Shown here piece by piece: positions 42,186 to 54,171 of a DNA stretch of 64,000 nucleotides (the first letter of the stretch is position 1; the number at the start of each line of letters is the position of its first letter). Under the pieces are notes generated by a model. The model made no database searches. It saw only the letters and a list, made by a program, of their open reading frames with translations, and had not been told where the DNA came from. The position numbers and the translations under genes are program-made. The stretch comes from Petaurus breviceps papuanus (lineage: Eukaryota > Chordata > Mammalia > Diprotodontia > Petauridae): positions 6,295,188 to 6,359,187 of the forward strand of contig JAMXIF010001194.1 of the NCBI GenBank assembly GCA_028583685.1. Direction: 5' to 3'.

Positions 42186-42302
42186 TATTCATTAAACATG
42201 GTACTCCAACTCTCCACTCCATTTGTTTTCATTGGCTGTGAAATGCCTAGAATGCTTGACCCTTTTATCTCCTGCCTTCTGACTTCCTTTAAGACTCATA
42301 TC

Positions 42303-42514
<212 letters not shown>

Positions 42515-42655
42515 TTTTTGGAGGGCAATTGGGGTTAAGTGACTTGCCCAAGGTCACATGGCTAGTTTTTGTGTTAAGTGTCAGAGGCTGGATTTGAACT
42601 CAGGTCCTCCTGACTCCAGGGCCGGTGCTCTACTCACTGTGCCATCTAGCCGCCC
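42515..42655 (-). mobile_element. tRNA-derived CORE-SINE
   Basis: GGGCAATTGGGGTTAAGTGA, GGATTTGAACTCAGGTCCTC, CCATCTAGCCGCCCC. Little decay, so one of the younger copies. Confidence 0.93.
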
Positions 42656-43029
42656 CCATCCACTTTCTTAAGGAGGCTTTTCTTCCTCAGTTCCCAGCTA
42701 TTAATGCCTTCCCTATTCCAATTATTTTCCATTCACTCTGTATGTATTTTCATGTACTTAGTTATTCATATGATGTCCCCTTCCCTGCCAAGAGAATGTA
42801 AGCTCCTTGAGTGCAGAGACTGTTTTTTCCCCTTTCTTAGTACCCTGAGTGCTTAGCACTGGTCCTGGGAATGACCGTGATTTTGCCTCTCTTCGAATCC
42901 CCAGGGTTTAGCACTGCCTGGTACATTGTACATTGTAACTGCTTAATACACGCCCATTAGTAGATTTTAAAAAATTATCTAGTATTTTATTTTCCCTGGT
43001 TACATGTAAAAACAATTTTTAATATTTCT

Positions 43030-43385
43030 TTTTTAAAAAAATTATTTTTAGTTTTCAACATTCATTTCCACAAGATTTTGAGTTATAATTTTTTTCTCTC
43101 CCCATCTTTCCCTTACCCCCACCCCAAAATAGCAAGCCTACTGAATACCCCTTCCCCCAGTCTGTTCTCTCTTATATCCTCCCCCTTCACCTCCCTAACT
43201 TTCTAGGGCAAGATGGGTTTCTATATATACCACAGTACCTGTATATCTTATTTCCCAGGTACATGTAAAAAACCAATGTTTAAACATTTGTTTTTAAAAC
43301 TTTGAGTTCCAGATTTTTTTCCCTTCTTCCTCCTCACCCACCCCCACTGGGAAGATAAGAAATTCAATATAGATTGTATAGATCT
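43030..43385 (-). mobile_element. HAL1 3' end, 5'-truncated
   Basis: TTTTCAACATTCATTTCCAC tail end, then the C-rich blocks seen at 798-1560, ending near AGATTGTATAG. The same 3' blocks start again at 43386, so either two HAL1 tails lie in tandem or the 3' UTR is duplicated. Confidence 0.7.
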
Positions 43386-44180
43386 TACCCCTACCCCAAG
43401 ATATCAAACTTACTGAATACCCCTTCCCCCAATCTGTTCTCTCTTATATCCTCCTCCGTCCCCTCCCCCCTAACTTTCTAGTAGGGCAAGATGGATTTCT
43501 ATACCCCAGTGCCTGTATACCTTATTTCCCAGTTGCAGGTAAAAACTAATTTTTTTAACATTTGTTTTTAAAACTTAGATTTCCAGATTCTTCTCCTTCT
43601 TCCCTCCTCACCTCCCCCCCCTCCCCCCCACTGGGAAGACAAGCAATTCAATATAGGCTGTACATGTGTAGTTACTCAAAAACATTTCCATAGTAGTTAT
43701 ATTGTAAAAGACTAACTGTATTTCCCTCCATCCTATCCCACCCCCCACTTATTCTAGTTTCTCCTTTGACCCTATCCTTTTAAAAAATGTTTGCTTCTAA
43801 CTACCCTCTCCCCCAATCTGCCCTCCTTTCTATCCTACCCCCTCTTATTCCCTATCCCCCTCTATTTTTATAGGGTAAGATACCCAATGGAGTGTGTATG
43901 TTATTCCCTCCTTAGGTCAAATTCAATGAGAATCAGGTTGTCCCATTCCCTTTCACTTTCCTGCTCTTCCCCTCCATTGTAACAGTTTTCTCTTGCCTCT
44001 TTTATGTGAGATAATTTACCCTAATCTCCCTTTCTTCTCCAAATAAATTCCTCTCTCACCTCTTAATTTTATTTTTTAGATATCATCCCTTCATATTCAA
44101 CTCATCCTGTGCCCTCTATATATACATGAACATACAAATGCCCACACTCACATACATATTTATATACACATACACGCTCC

Positions 44181-44186
<6 letters not shown>

Positions 44187-44251
<65 letters not shown>

Positions 44252-44265
44252 ACATATATATTCCC
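44187..44265. repeat. (CA)n(TA)n microsatellite
   Basis: A CA run of about 36 bp followed by TA and ATGTAT units, within the HAL1 3' region. The corresponding position in the 14260-14360 copy is a less regular ATATAC stretch. Confidence 0.95.
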
Positions 44266-44454
44266 TTTAGCTATCCTCACACTGAGAAAAGTCTTATGAG
44301 TTACAATGATTGTTTTTCCATGTAGGAATGTAAATAGTTCAACTTTAATAAGTTCCTTATGATTTCTTTTTCCTATTTACTTTCTCATGCTTCTCTTGCT
44401 TCTTGTATTTGAAAGTCAAATTTTCTGTTCAGCTCAGTTTTTTTTTCATCAAGA

Positions 44455-46609
44455 ATGCTTGAAAGACCTCTATTTCATTGAATAACCATATTTTTCCCTG
44501 TAGCATTGTAATGCCAAGCAAAGGCAACTTCCCAAGATTCAAAACACCAGCATAGGTGCTCTCCATTTTATTCAGAGACAAATTAAGAACAGAGAGAATC
44601 AACATACAGCATAATTCAAAATACAGCATTTACCAAGTGTGATTTAATCAAGTACTACCCCACCCCTGGACATTACATTCATTTAATCAATCACAAAGTC
44701 CCTCTTCTAAATACTACTCCACCCCTAGGCTGTACCTTCATTTAGTCCATCACAAAGCCCCTGTTCTCAAATGGAGATTAGTTCCCAATTATAAGTAAAG
44801 TACATTCATTTGTTCAATCACAGGACACAAAAAGGTCAAAAGTTCCCCACTCTTGAATCACCTTGGATCTACCCCAGAGTTACAACAAGCTTAAGAACAG
44901 CATTTAATACCCAAATGGAGGTCTTTTCTTCATCTTGACAGAGGCAAGTTCTCAGCAATCTTTGTTCCTGGGGAGACAAAGCTTAGCAAGGCCACAAGAT
45001 ACATTGCCAGTCTCTTCATTAATTCATCCTCTGTCTGCAGAACAGTTCTAAGACCCCTGAAAACATTAGCAAAACCCTCTTTCAGGATTTCTGTAAACAT
45101 ACAACAGAAAATACTTCTTCAGGGCTTCTGAACCAACAGCAAGATTCCAAGACCTCTGCAACAATAGAACTGTCCTTCACCAGTGGACAGAATTCACTCT
45201 CTGTCTGCAGAACAGTCTCAGTAGCTCTGAACCAACAGCAAGGTTCCAAGACCTCTGCAACAACAGGACTGTCTTTCACCAGTGGACAAATCTGGCAAAA
45301 CAACATCAAAACAGACAGACAAAGTACCAGCATAGCAGCCATGTCTCCTCAGTCCTTGGCAGCTCTGGGTGGCAGCTCTCAAAAGTCCTGGGCAATTCAA
45401 AGCGGCCCTCAGCAATCCTCTCAGTCTCTCTCTGCCTCCAAGGTGCTGCTTCCAAAAAGTTCTTCTGCCTCTCTCTTTTCTTGTGTCTCTCTAAATTTAC
45501 ATCACCAGCTCCTCCAAGTTCAGCCCTCTCTTTTCATGACAATAAGTCCATCCCACAAGTGGGATTCACAAGTTCTGGGTTTTAACACAATCAAACCAAA
45601 AACCAAGCCAATACAGGGGGATCTTTAAATTCAATTACTATTACAAGCATTATACTCAGTTTTGCTGGGTAGGTGATTCTTGGTTTTAGTCCTAGCTCCT
45701 TTGACCTCCAGAATATCATATTCCAAGTCCTTCAGTCCCTTTATGTAGAAGCTGCTAGGTCTTGTGTTATCCTGATTGTGTTTCCACAATACTCAAATTG
45801 TTTCTTCCTGACTGCTTGCAGTGTTTTCTCCTTGACCTGGGAACTCTGGCTATAATATTCCTAGGAGTTTTCTTTTTGGGATCTTTTTCAAGAGGTTATC
45901 AGTGAATTCTTTCAATTTCTATTTTGCCCTCTGGTTCCAGAATATCAGGGCAATTTTGCTTGATAATTTCTTGAAAGATGGTGTCTAGATTCTTTTTTTG
46001 ATTGTGGCTCTCAGGTAGACCAATAATTTTTAAATTATCTCTCCTGGACCTATTTTCCAGGTCAGTGGTTTTTTCAATGAGATATTTCACATTGCCTTCT
46101 ATTTTTTTGTTTGTTTGGATTGGTTTTATAGTATCTTGGTTTCTCATAAAGTCATTAGCATCCAATTCCTCCAATCTAATTTTGATGGAATTACTCACCT
46201 CAATGTGTTTTTGAAATTCCTTTTCCATCTGTCAAATTCAGGATTTTAAAGCATTCTTTTCCTCATTGACTTTTTGGGCTCCTTTTGCCATTTGAGTTAG
46301 TTTATTATTTAAGGTGTTACTTTCTTTAGTGTATTTTTGGATCTCCTTTAGCAGGCTGTTGACTCACTTTTCATGATTTTCTTGCATCATTCTCATTTCT
46401 CTTCCCAATTTTTCCTCTACTTCTCTTACTTCATTTTCAAAATCCTTCTTGAGCTCCTTCATGGCCTGTAAGCAGTTCATATTTTTCTTGGAGGCAGGAG
46501 TTCTGACTTTGCTGTCTTCCTCCTGCTCCATGCCTTGATCCTTTCTGTCCCCAGAAAAGGATTCTATCATCTGCTTATGCTTCCGCTGCTTGCTCATATT
46601 GGCAGCCAA
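44455..46609 (-). pseudogene. L1-type ORF1 of HAL1, split and frame-broken
   Basis: Start near 46609 (MAANMSKQRKHKQMIE, like the 15554 copy). Coiled coil at 46380-46480 (ELKKDFENEVREVEEKLG). Core block near 46060-45960: TTDLENRSRRDNLKIIGLPE, then ILEPEGKIEIERIH. The C-terminus is left of the inserted LTR: FNEIEVFQAFLMKK near 44460-44490. Frames are interrupted between 46360 and 46228 and after 45899. In the family, ORF1p binds the element RNA. Confidence 0.85.
44507..45645 (-). mobile_element. Solo LTR (1.14 kb) inside HAL1 ORF1
   Basis: TGTAAT...TTACA boundaries in both directions (on the minus strand it begins TGTAATAGTAATTGAATTT, then AAAGATCCCCC). Flanked by AGCAT at 44502-44506 and 45646-45650. 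The polyadenylation signal (inverted TTTATT) is at 44567. A 99-bp tandem duplication occupies about 45128-45325. No internal region. A fossil solo LTR of the TGTAAT family. Confidence 0.9.
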
Positions 46610-47325
46610 TTACTTGACTTTTGAGCTCTTTGCTAGTAAAACTCTGCTTCCAGAATGGAGAGAGCTATGCCCTAAATCGCTGGGGTTTTTGCAGCTGCCA
46701 GAGCTATTAGATGGGTGCCCTCTCTACAACTCCCACACACTCTGGCTCACTGGTCACATGCCAGGACCACTACCCAAGACTGTGATCCATATCCAAGCAG
46801 GTCAAAGCAAGAGCAATTATCCTTTGAATGGTTGCTTGGTCCCCCTACAATCTGTAGGCTAGGGGCTCTGGAAGCAGCCACTTGGCAGTGGCTGTAGTCA
46901 TCATGCCTCCTCCACTTCTCACTCTGGGGGTAGCAGCCAGACTGTGCTCCCCCTGTTCTAACAGAGTTCCATGCTGACCCTTTACACTATCTTTGTCATT
47001 TGTGGATTGAGAAGTCTGGAAACTGCTATAGCTGCTGGTGAATTACTGTTGTGAAGTTCTCTCCAGCAGTGGCTGGTCAGGGCCACCCTGGGGCTAAAAC
47101 TGTGGCTCAGTCAGGACTGCCCTCAGCTCCCAGTGTGCTGTGATGGACCCTTTGTGTCTGCCTGCCAGGCTTCCTTCAATGGGAAATTTGTTTTCCTCTG
47201 TCACTTTGTGGGTTCTATAGCTCTAAAATTTGTTTAGAGTCATTTTTTACATAGATTGGAAGAGGTGCAAGCTGGAGGTGTGTGGAAGTCCTGTTTCTAC
47301 TCTGCCATCTTGGCTCCACCCCCCA

Positions 47326-48300
47326 ATATTGATTTTTAACACTTTGAGTTCCAAATTCTCTTCCTTCTTCCCTCTCCACCCCCCTCATTAAGAAGGCAAG
47401 CTATTTGATATAGGTTAAACATGTATAGTCTTGCCAAACATTTCCATAGTAAGTCATGCTGTAAAAGGAACAATAGACTCAAATAGAACAAAAATCTAAA
47501 TAAAAATAAAAAAGTAAAGTAAGTGTGCTTCAATCAGTTCTTTCTCTGAGGATGGAAATTATTTTTCATCATAAGTCCTTCAGAGTTCTCTTATATCATT
47601 GTATTGCTGAGAATTGCTAAATCATTCACAGTTGATCATATTGTAATATTGCTATTATTTTGCACACAGTACATTTCACTTTGCATCAGTTCACGTAAGT
47701 ATAGGTTTTTCTGAAAGTATCCTGTTCATCAATTCTTATAGCACAATTCCATCATAATCACATACCACAATTAGTTCAGTCATTCCCCAATTGATGGGCA
47801 TTCTCTCAATTTCCAATTAAACCTCAGAAAAGAGGTTCTATGAATATTTTTGTAAATATAGATCCTTTTCCTTTTGATTTTTTATCTCCTTTTGAATATA
47901 GACCTAGTAGTTGTATTGCAGCGCTTTGGACATAGTTCCAAATTGCTCCACAGAATGGTTGAATCAGTTCACAACTCTACCAACAGGGTATTAATGTCTC
48001 ATTTTTTCCACATTCCCTCCAATATTTGTCATTTTCCTTTTTTTCCTGTCAGCCAATTTAATAGGTATGAGGTAGTACCTCATAATTGTTTTTAATTTGC
48101 TTTTCTCCAGTGAATAAGTTAGAGCATTTTCCCCTGTGGCTATAGATAGCTTTGATTACATTATCTGAAAACTTCATATCTTTTGATAATTTATCCATTG
48201 AGGAATGGCTTTTGTTTTTTATAAATTTGACTCAGTTCTCTATATGTTTGAAAAATGAGGCCTTTATCAGAGAAACTTGCTTTAAAATTTTTTTTATGGT
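47326..48300 (-). mobile_element. L1 3' end
   Basis: 3' UTR (ACTTTGAGTTCCAAATTCTC, GATATAGGTTAAACATGTAT), then the inverted end of ORF2: TTCTGAAAGTATCCTGTTCA, CCCCAATTGATGGGCATTCT, TAGACCTAGTAGTTGTATTG, AATTTAATAGGTATGAGGTA, and the 'gaatggcttttg' block to about 48290. It abuts a HAL1 on its right. Confidence 0.8.
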
Positions 48301-49457
48301 TACTAACTACATTTCCTTCCATCTTATTTCCTCCCCTATTTAGTCTATTCTCTCTCTCCTTTCACCTTGTCCTTACTCAAAAGTGTTTTGCTTCTGATTA
48401 TTTCCTCCTCCAATCTGCCCCCCTCCTTATCCCCTTCCTCTCCTTCTTTCCTACAAGGTAAGATATATTTCTTTTGAGTTTTGCTTTTGAAAATTTTGTA
48501 TTTGAAAATTTTCTATTCTGCTCTTTTCATCAAGAATGCTTGAAAGTCCTCTATTTCTCTCTCTCTCTTTTTAAAGCAATCAGAGTTAAGTAACTTGCTC
48601 AAGGTTACATGGCCAGGTATTTCTGGGTGTGGTGCTAAGTATCTGAGCCCAGATTTGATCCCCAGGTCATCCCGACACTGGGGCTGGTGCTCTTACTCTC
48701 TGAGCCACCTGGCCACCTCTAAGCAATTGGGGTTAAGTAACTTGCTCAAGGTTACACGGCCAGGTGTTTCTGGGTGGGTGCTAAGTGTCTGAGACCGAAT
48801 TCGATCCCCAGATCATCCCGACACTGGAGCCGGTACTCTTACTCGCTGTGCTACCTGGCCACCCTGAGACTCCTCTATTTCATTGAATATCCATTTATGC
48901 CCCTGAAAGATTATACTTGGTTTCTCTGGGTAGGTGATTCTTGGTTGTAATCCTAACTCTTTGCCATCTGTAATATCATATTCCAAGTCTTCCAATTCTT
49001 TAATGTGAAATTTGCTAAATCTTGTGTCATTCTGACTGTCTTGATGATACTTGAATTGTTTCTTTCTGACTGCTTGCAATATTTCCTCCTTGACCTGGGA
49101 GCTCTGAAATTTGTTTATGATATTCCTGGGAGTTTTCATTTTGGAATCTCTTTCAGGAGGTGAATTGCAGATTCTCTCAATTTCTATTTTACTTTCTGGT
49201 TCTAGAATATCAGGGTAATTTTCCTTATTAATTTCTTGAAAGATGATGTCTTGGCTCTTTTTTTTTTATCGTAGTTTTCAGGTAGCCTAATAATGGAAAT
49301 GATCCCTCCTGGATCTATTTTCTAGGTCAGTTGTTTCTCCAGTGAGATATTTCACATTGTCTTCTACTTTTTCATGCTTTTGGTTTTGTCTTTATCATTT
49401 CTTGATTTTTCATAAAGTCATTAGCTTCCATTTTCTCAGTTCTATTTTTTTTTCTTA
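48301..49457 (-). mobile_element. HAL1 fragment (3' UTR part + ORF1 part)
   Basis: ACTAACTACATTTCCTTCCA to 48545 is the HAL1 3' region; 48865-49457 is the 3' two-thirds of ORF1 (KTPRNIINKFQSSQVKEEI, LGLQPRITYPEKPSIIFQG on the minus strand). A dimeric SINE (48558-48864) divides it. Both ends are truncated. Confidence 0.75.
48558..48864 (-). mobile_element. Dimeric SINE with TSD
   Basis: Two inverted monomers meet at GCCACCTCTAAGCAATTGGG. Flanked by GAAAGTCCTCTATTTC (48542-48557) and GAGACTCCTCTATTTC (48865-48880). Both monomers keep B-box-like GATTTGATCCCC and GAATTCGATCCCC. Confidence 0.92.
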
Positions 49458-49470
49458 AATTATAGTTTTG

Positions 49471-49611
49471 GGTAGCTAGGTGAATAGAGCAATGGCCCTG
49501 GAGTCAGGAGGACCTGGGTTCAGATCCAGCCTCAGACACTTAACATAAAAAATAGCCATGTGAACTTGGGCAAGTCACTTAACCCCAATTGCCCTCCAAA
49601 AAGCAAAAAAA
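49471..49611 (+). mobile_element. tRNA-derived CORE-SINE with TSD
   Basis: GGTAGCTAGGTGAATAGAGC, B-box region GGGTTCAGATCC, CORE GGGCAAGTCACTTAACCCC. Flanked by AATTATAGTTTT (49458) and AATTATTGTTTT (49612). Inserted in the L1 tail. Confidence 0.92.
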
Positions 49612-50310
49612 AATTATTGTTTTCACTTCTATAAGATTTTGAGTTCCAAATTTCTCCCCATTTCTCCTATCTCCCAACCCCAAGATGTCATGTAAGTTCA
49701 TATAGACTCTACATATATATTCACATTGAACCTATTTTCATATTGGTCATGTTGCAAAGAAGAATTAGAACCAATGGGAGAAACCATGAGAAAGAAGATA
49801 CAAAAAAGAAAAAGAAAGAGAGAGAGAACAAATAATATTCTTCAATCTGCATTCAGACTCCATACTTCTTTTTCTAAATGTGGACATCATTGCCCATCAT
49901 GAGTCCTGTGGAGTTGTCTTGGATCCTTGCATTGCTAAGAAGTGATAAGTCTATCAAAGTTAGTCATCATACATTGTGTACAATGTTCTCTTGGTTCTGC
50001 TCACTTTACTGAGCATCAGTTCATTCAAGTTTTTCCAGGTTTTTCTGAAGTCTGCCTGCTCATCATTTCTTATAGCACAATAGTATACTTTTGCATTCAT
50101 ATACCACAATTTGTTCAGCCATTCCCCCCACTGATGGGTATTCTCTCAATTTCTGATTCTTTGCCACCACAAAAAGAGCTGCTATAAATATTTTTGTACA
50201 TGTGCTTCCTATTCCCATTTGTATGATCTCTTTGGGATACAGACCTAGAAGTAGTTTTGCTTGGTCAAAGGGTATATACTTTTTTGGGGGTTTGGGTTTT
50301 TTTGGCTTTT

Positions 50311-50453
50311 TTTTGGAGGGGCAATTGGGGTTAAGCAACTTGCCCAAGGTCACATGAGCTATTTTTTGTGTTAAGTGTCTGATGCCAGATCCAAACCCAG
50401 GTCCTCCTGACTCCAGGGCCAGTGATCTATTCACTTCACCACCTAGCCATCCC
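50311..50453 (-). mobile_element. tRNA-derived CORE-SINE
   Basis: GGGGCAATTGGGGTTAAGCA, CCAAACCCAGGTCCTCC, CACCTAGCCATCCC, inserted in L1 ORF2. Confidence 0.9.
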
Positions 50454-52336
50454 AGGATATACATGTTTTTATAACCCTTTGGGCATAGTACCAAATTGCT
50501 CTACTGAATGGTTGCATCAGTTTTCAACTCCACTAACAATTCATTAATGTCTCATTTTTTCCACATTCCCTCCAATGTTTGCCATTTCCCTTTTCTGTTC
50601 TATTAACCAATCTAATGGGTATGAGGTACTACCTCATAATTATTTTAATTTGCATTTCTCCAATGAATAGTAAGTTAGAGCATTTTTTCATATGACCATG
50701 GATACTTTTAATTTCTTTCCCTGAAAATTGCCTATTGGGGAATGACTTGTATTTTTATACATTTGACTAAGTTCTCTATTTATTTTAGAAATCAGGCCTT
50801 TGTCAGAGACACTAGTTATAAAAATTCTTTACCAGTTTTCTGCTTTCCTCCTAATCTTGGTTGCATTGGCTTTGTTTGTGTAGAAACTTTTCAATTTAAT
50901 GTAATCAAAATTATTTATTCAGCATTTCATAATGTTATCTATCTATTGTTTGGTTATAAATTCTTCTCCATAAATCTGACAGGTAAACTATTCCTTGCTC
51001 TCCCAATTTTCTTATAGTATCAGCCTTTATATCTAAATGGTGTGCCCATTTTGACTTTATTTTGGTATATGGTATAAGATGTTGGTCTATGCCTATTTTC
51101 TGCCATTCTATTTTCCACTTTTTCCAACAGTTTTTGTCAAATAGTGAGTTCTTATCCTAGAACTAGAATCTTTGTGTTTATCAAACAGTAGATTACGATA
51201 GTCATTGACTACTGTGTCTTATGTACCCAACCTATTCCACTGATCAGCTACTCTATTTCTTAGCCAGTACCAAGTACTTTTGATGACTGTTGCTTTATAA
51301 TACCATTTAAGATGTAGTATGACCAGGCCACCTTTCCTTACATTTATTTTCTTTAATTCCCTTGATATTCTGAAGCTTTTGTTCTTCCAAATGAATTTTG
51401 TTATTTTTTCTAGCTCTATAAAATAATTTTTTAGTAGTTTGATTGGTACGGCACTGAATAAGTAAATTAACTTAGGTAGAATTGTCATTTTTATGCCTAC
51501 CCATGAGCAACCAATGTTTTTTTCTAATTATTTTTATCTGACTTTATTTATGTGAAAAGGGTTTTGTAATTCTGTTCATATAGTTCCTGGCTTTGTTTAG
51601 GCAGATAGACTCCCAAATCTTTTATAATGCCTAGAGTAACTTTAAATGAAATTTCTTTTTCTATTATTTCCTACTGGGCTTTGTTATTAATATATAGAAA
51701 TGCCAATGATTTATGTGTTTATTTTATATCCTGCAACTTTGCTAAAATTGTTTTTATTTCAAGTAGTTTTTTACTTGATTCTCTAGGATTCCCTAAGTAT
51801 ATCATCATATTATCTGCAAAGAGCTATAGCTTTGTTTCTTCTTTGCCTATTCTAATACCTTCAATTTCTTTTTGCTAAAGCCAATGTTTTCAGTACCATA
51901 TTGAATAACAGCAGTGATAATGGATATTCCTGTTTCACCCCCCCCCCACACACACACACACTTGTTACCCACCTCTCACCCCCTGCCCTCCACCTGGATT
52001 ATATTGGAAATGCTTCTAGCTTATCCCCATCACATGCTAATGATTTTAGGTAGGTGCAACTTATCATTTTAAGGAATACTCCATTTATTCCTATGCTCTC
52101 TAGTGTTTTTAATAGGAATTGCTTTTGTATTTTGTCAAAAGCTTTTACTGCATCTATTGGATAATCACATGGTTTTGGTTAGTTTTGTTGTTGCTATGGT
52201 CAGTTGTGCTGATAGTTTTCCTAATATCGATCCAGTCCTGCATTCCTGGCATAAATCCTATTTGGTCATACTATTATTCTCATGACAAGTTCCTAGAATC
52301 ATTTTGCTAATATTTTATTTAAAACTTTTACATCTA

Positions 52337-52500
52337 TGGGTGGCTGGGTAGTGCAGTGAACAGAGCACTGGTCCTGTAGTCAGGAGGACCTGAGTTGAAA
52401 TGTGGCCTCAGACACTTAACACTTACTAGCAGTGTAACCTTGGGCAGGTCACTTAACCTCAATTGCCCTGCCTTCCCCCTCCAAAAAAAAGCAAAAAAAA
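52337..52500 (+). mobile_element. tRNA-derived CORE-SINE
   Basis: GGGTGGCTGGGTAGTGCAGT, CTGAGTTGAAATGTGGCC, TAACCTTGGGCAGGTCAC, A-rich tail; inserted in L1 ORF2 with TTTTACAT-type flanks. Confidence 0.88.
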
Positions 52501-54171
52501 TTTTTTTACATTAATTAGGAAAATTGGAAATTTTCTTTCTCTGTTTTGACTCTTCTTGGTTTAGGTATCAGTACCATATTTGTATCATAAAAAGAATTTG
52601 GTAAGACTTCTTCTTTGTCTTTTCCCCCAAATAATCTGTATAGTATTGGAATTAAGTGTTCTTTAAATGTTTGATAGAATTCACTTGCAAATCCATCTGG
52701 CCCTGGTTATTTTTTCCCTAGGGAGTTCATTGATGGTTTGTTCAATTTCTTTTTTTTTAAATGACTTTATTTAAATATTTTATTTCCTCTACTGTTAATC
52801 TGGGCAATTTATATTTTTGCAAATATTCATCCATTTATTGGCATATAATTGGGCAAAATGTTTCCTAATTATTGTTTTAATTTCTTCTTCATTGGTGGAT
52901 GAATTCACCCTTTTCATTTTTGAGAATGGCAATTTGGTTTTTTTCTTTCTTCTTTCTAATCAAATTAACCAAAGGTTTATCTATTTTATTGTTTTTTTTT
53001 TCATAAAATCAGCTCTTAGGTGTTTTTTTTTAATTAGTTCAATAGTTTTCTTAATTTCAATTTTATTAAGCTCTCCTTTTGTTTTCAGTATTTTTAATTT
53101 GCTATTTAATTGAGGATTTTTAGTTAGTTCTTTTTCTAGCTTTTTCAGTTGCATGCCCAATTCATTGATCTCTTTCCCTATTTTATTCATGTAAGCAGCT
53201 AGAGATATAAAACTTTCCCTACAAGCAGCTTTCATTGCATCCCATAAGTTTTGGTATGTTGTCTTATTATTGGCATTCTCTTACATGAAGTTATTGATTG
53301 TTTCTATGATTTGTTGGTTGACCCATTCATTCTTTAGGATTAGATTATTTAGTTTCCAATCAATTTTTAGTCTTTCTGTGGACCTTTATTACATATAATT
53401 TTTATTGCATTATGATCTGAAAAGAAGGCATTTAATATTTCTGCCTTTCTGAATTGGATTGTGAAGTTTTATTGCCCTAGTACATGGTCAATTGTTTTGT
53501 CGGTGCCATATACCACCGAGAAGGAGGCATTCCTTTCTATCCCCATTCAGTTTCTTCCAGAGGTCTACTATATGTAACTTTCCTAAAATTCTATTCTCCT
53601 CCTTAACTTCTTTCTTGTTTATTTTCTAGTTAGATTTATCTAGCTCAGAGAGGGGGAGGTTCAGGTCCTCCACTAATATAGTTTTTCTTTCTATTTCTTC
53701 CTGTAAATCTATTAACTTCTCTAAGAATTTGGATGCTATACCACTTGGTGCATATGTATTTTTTAGCAGGATGTAGTTTTCTTCCTTATCTCTTTTAATT
53801 AGATCTCTTTTTGCTTTTGCTTTGTCTGAGATCAGGATTGCTGCCCTTGCTTTTATTTTTTTACTTCAGCCGAAGAATAATGTATTCTACTCTAGTTTTT
53901 TGCATTTATCCTGTGTTTATCCCTCTATTTTAAATGTATTTCATGTAAACAACATATTGTAGATTATGGTTTTTAATCCATTCTGCTATCCACTAATTTT
54001 TTTATGGGAGAGTTCATCCCATTTACATTCACAATTAAAATTACTATCTGTGTAATTTTCTCCATGCTATTTTCTCTCCCTGCTCCCCATTTATGCTTTT
54101 TTTTCTCCCTTTTCCCTTTCCCTACTAACTAGAGTTCAATTCTAAATTTTTTTTGCCTTTTTTGTTTTCTT

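Larger units (their letters stand above)
43386..47324 (-). mobile_element. HAL1 LINE, split by a solo LTR
   Basis: Minus strand 5' to 3': 5' end at 47324 (CCATCTTGGCTCCACC inverted start), 5' UTR to 46610, ORF1 from 46609 to about 44455, then a 1.07-kb 3' noncoding region. There is no ORF2. The LTR 44507-45645 lies near the end of ORF1. Net length is about 2.8 kb, equal to the 12617-16240 copy. The architecture match between independent copies argues that loss of ORF2 was inherited and not a local deletion. Confidence 0.8.
49960..54045 (-). pseudogene. L1 ORF2 (endonuclease-reverse transcriptase), broken
   Basis: On the minus strand in order: endonuclease region 54045-53400 (blocks for 'ILISDK' near 53840, 'YAP' near 53755, 'SDHNAIK' near 53420); TTYQNLWDAMKAACRE near 53240; RT region 52750-51500, where PFVFGILPKL-type and [16 protein letters not shown] (about 51470) and [17 protein letters not shown] (about 51270) are readable; Cys-rich C-terminal part 50700-49960. 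It has many stops and frame changes, so it is inactive. In intact L1, this protein nicks DNA and copies the RNA. Confidence 0.8.
49458..54170 (-). mobile_element. L1 LINE, ORF2 nearly complete in extent
   Basis: 3' UTR at 49612-49960 (TTTTGAGTTCCAAATTTCTC tail side; CATTCAGACTCCATACTTC), then ORF2 through about 54045. Its A-tail meets the SINE at 49471. The 5' edge lies just upstream of ORF2 and abuts the 3' tail of the HAL1 at 54172, so this copy is 5'-truncated without ORF1, or entered the HAL1 tail. Three SINEs are inserted (49471, 50311, 52337). Confidence 0.85.

Noticed and set aside
44507-45645. The 1.1-kb insertion as a host gene fragment (open frames with repeated 'EVLE.CCWF')
   Set aside because: The repeated peptide is the translation of a tandem duplication inside a solo LTR with exact 5-bp flanks.
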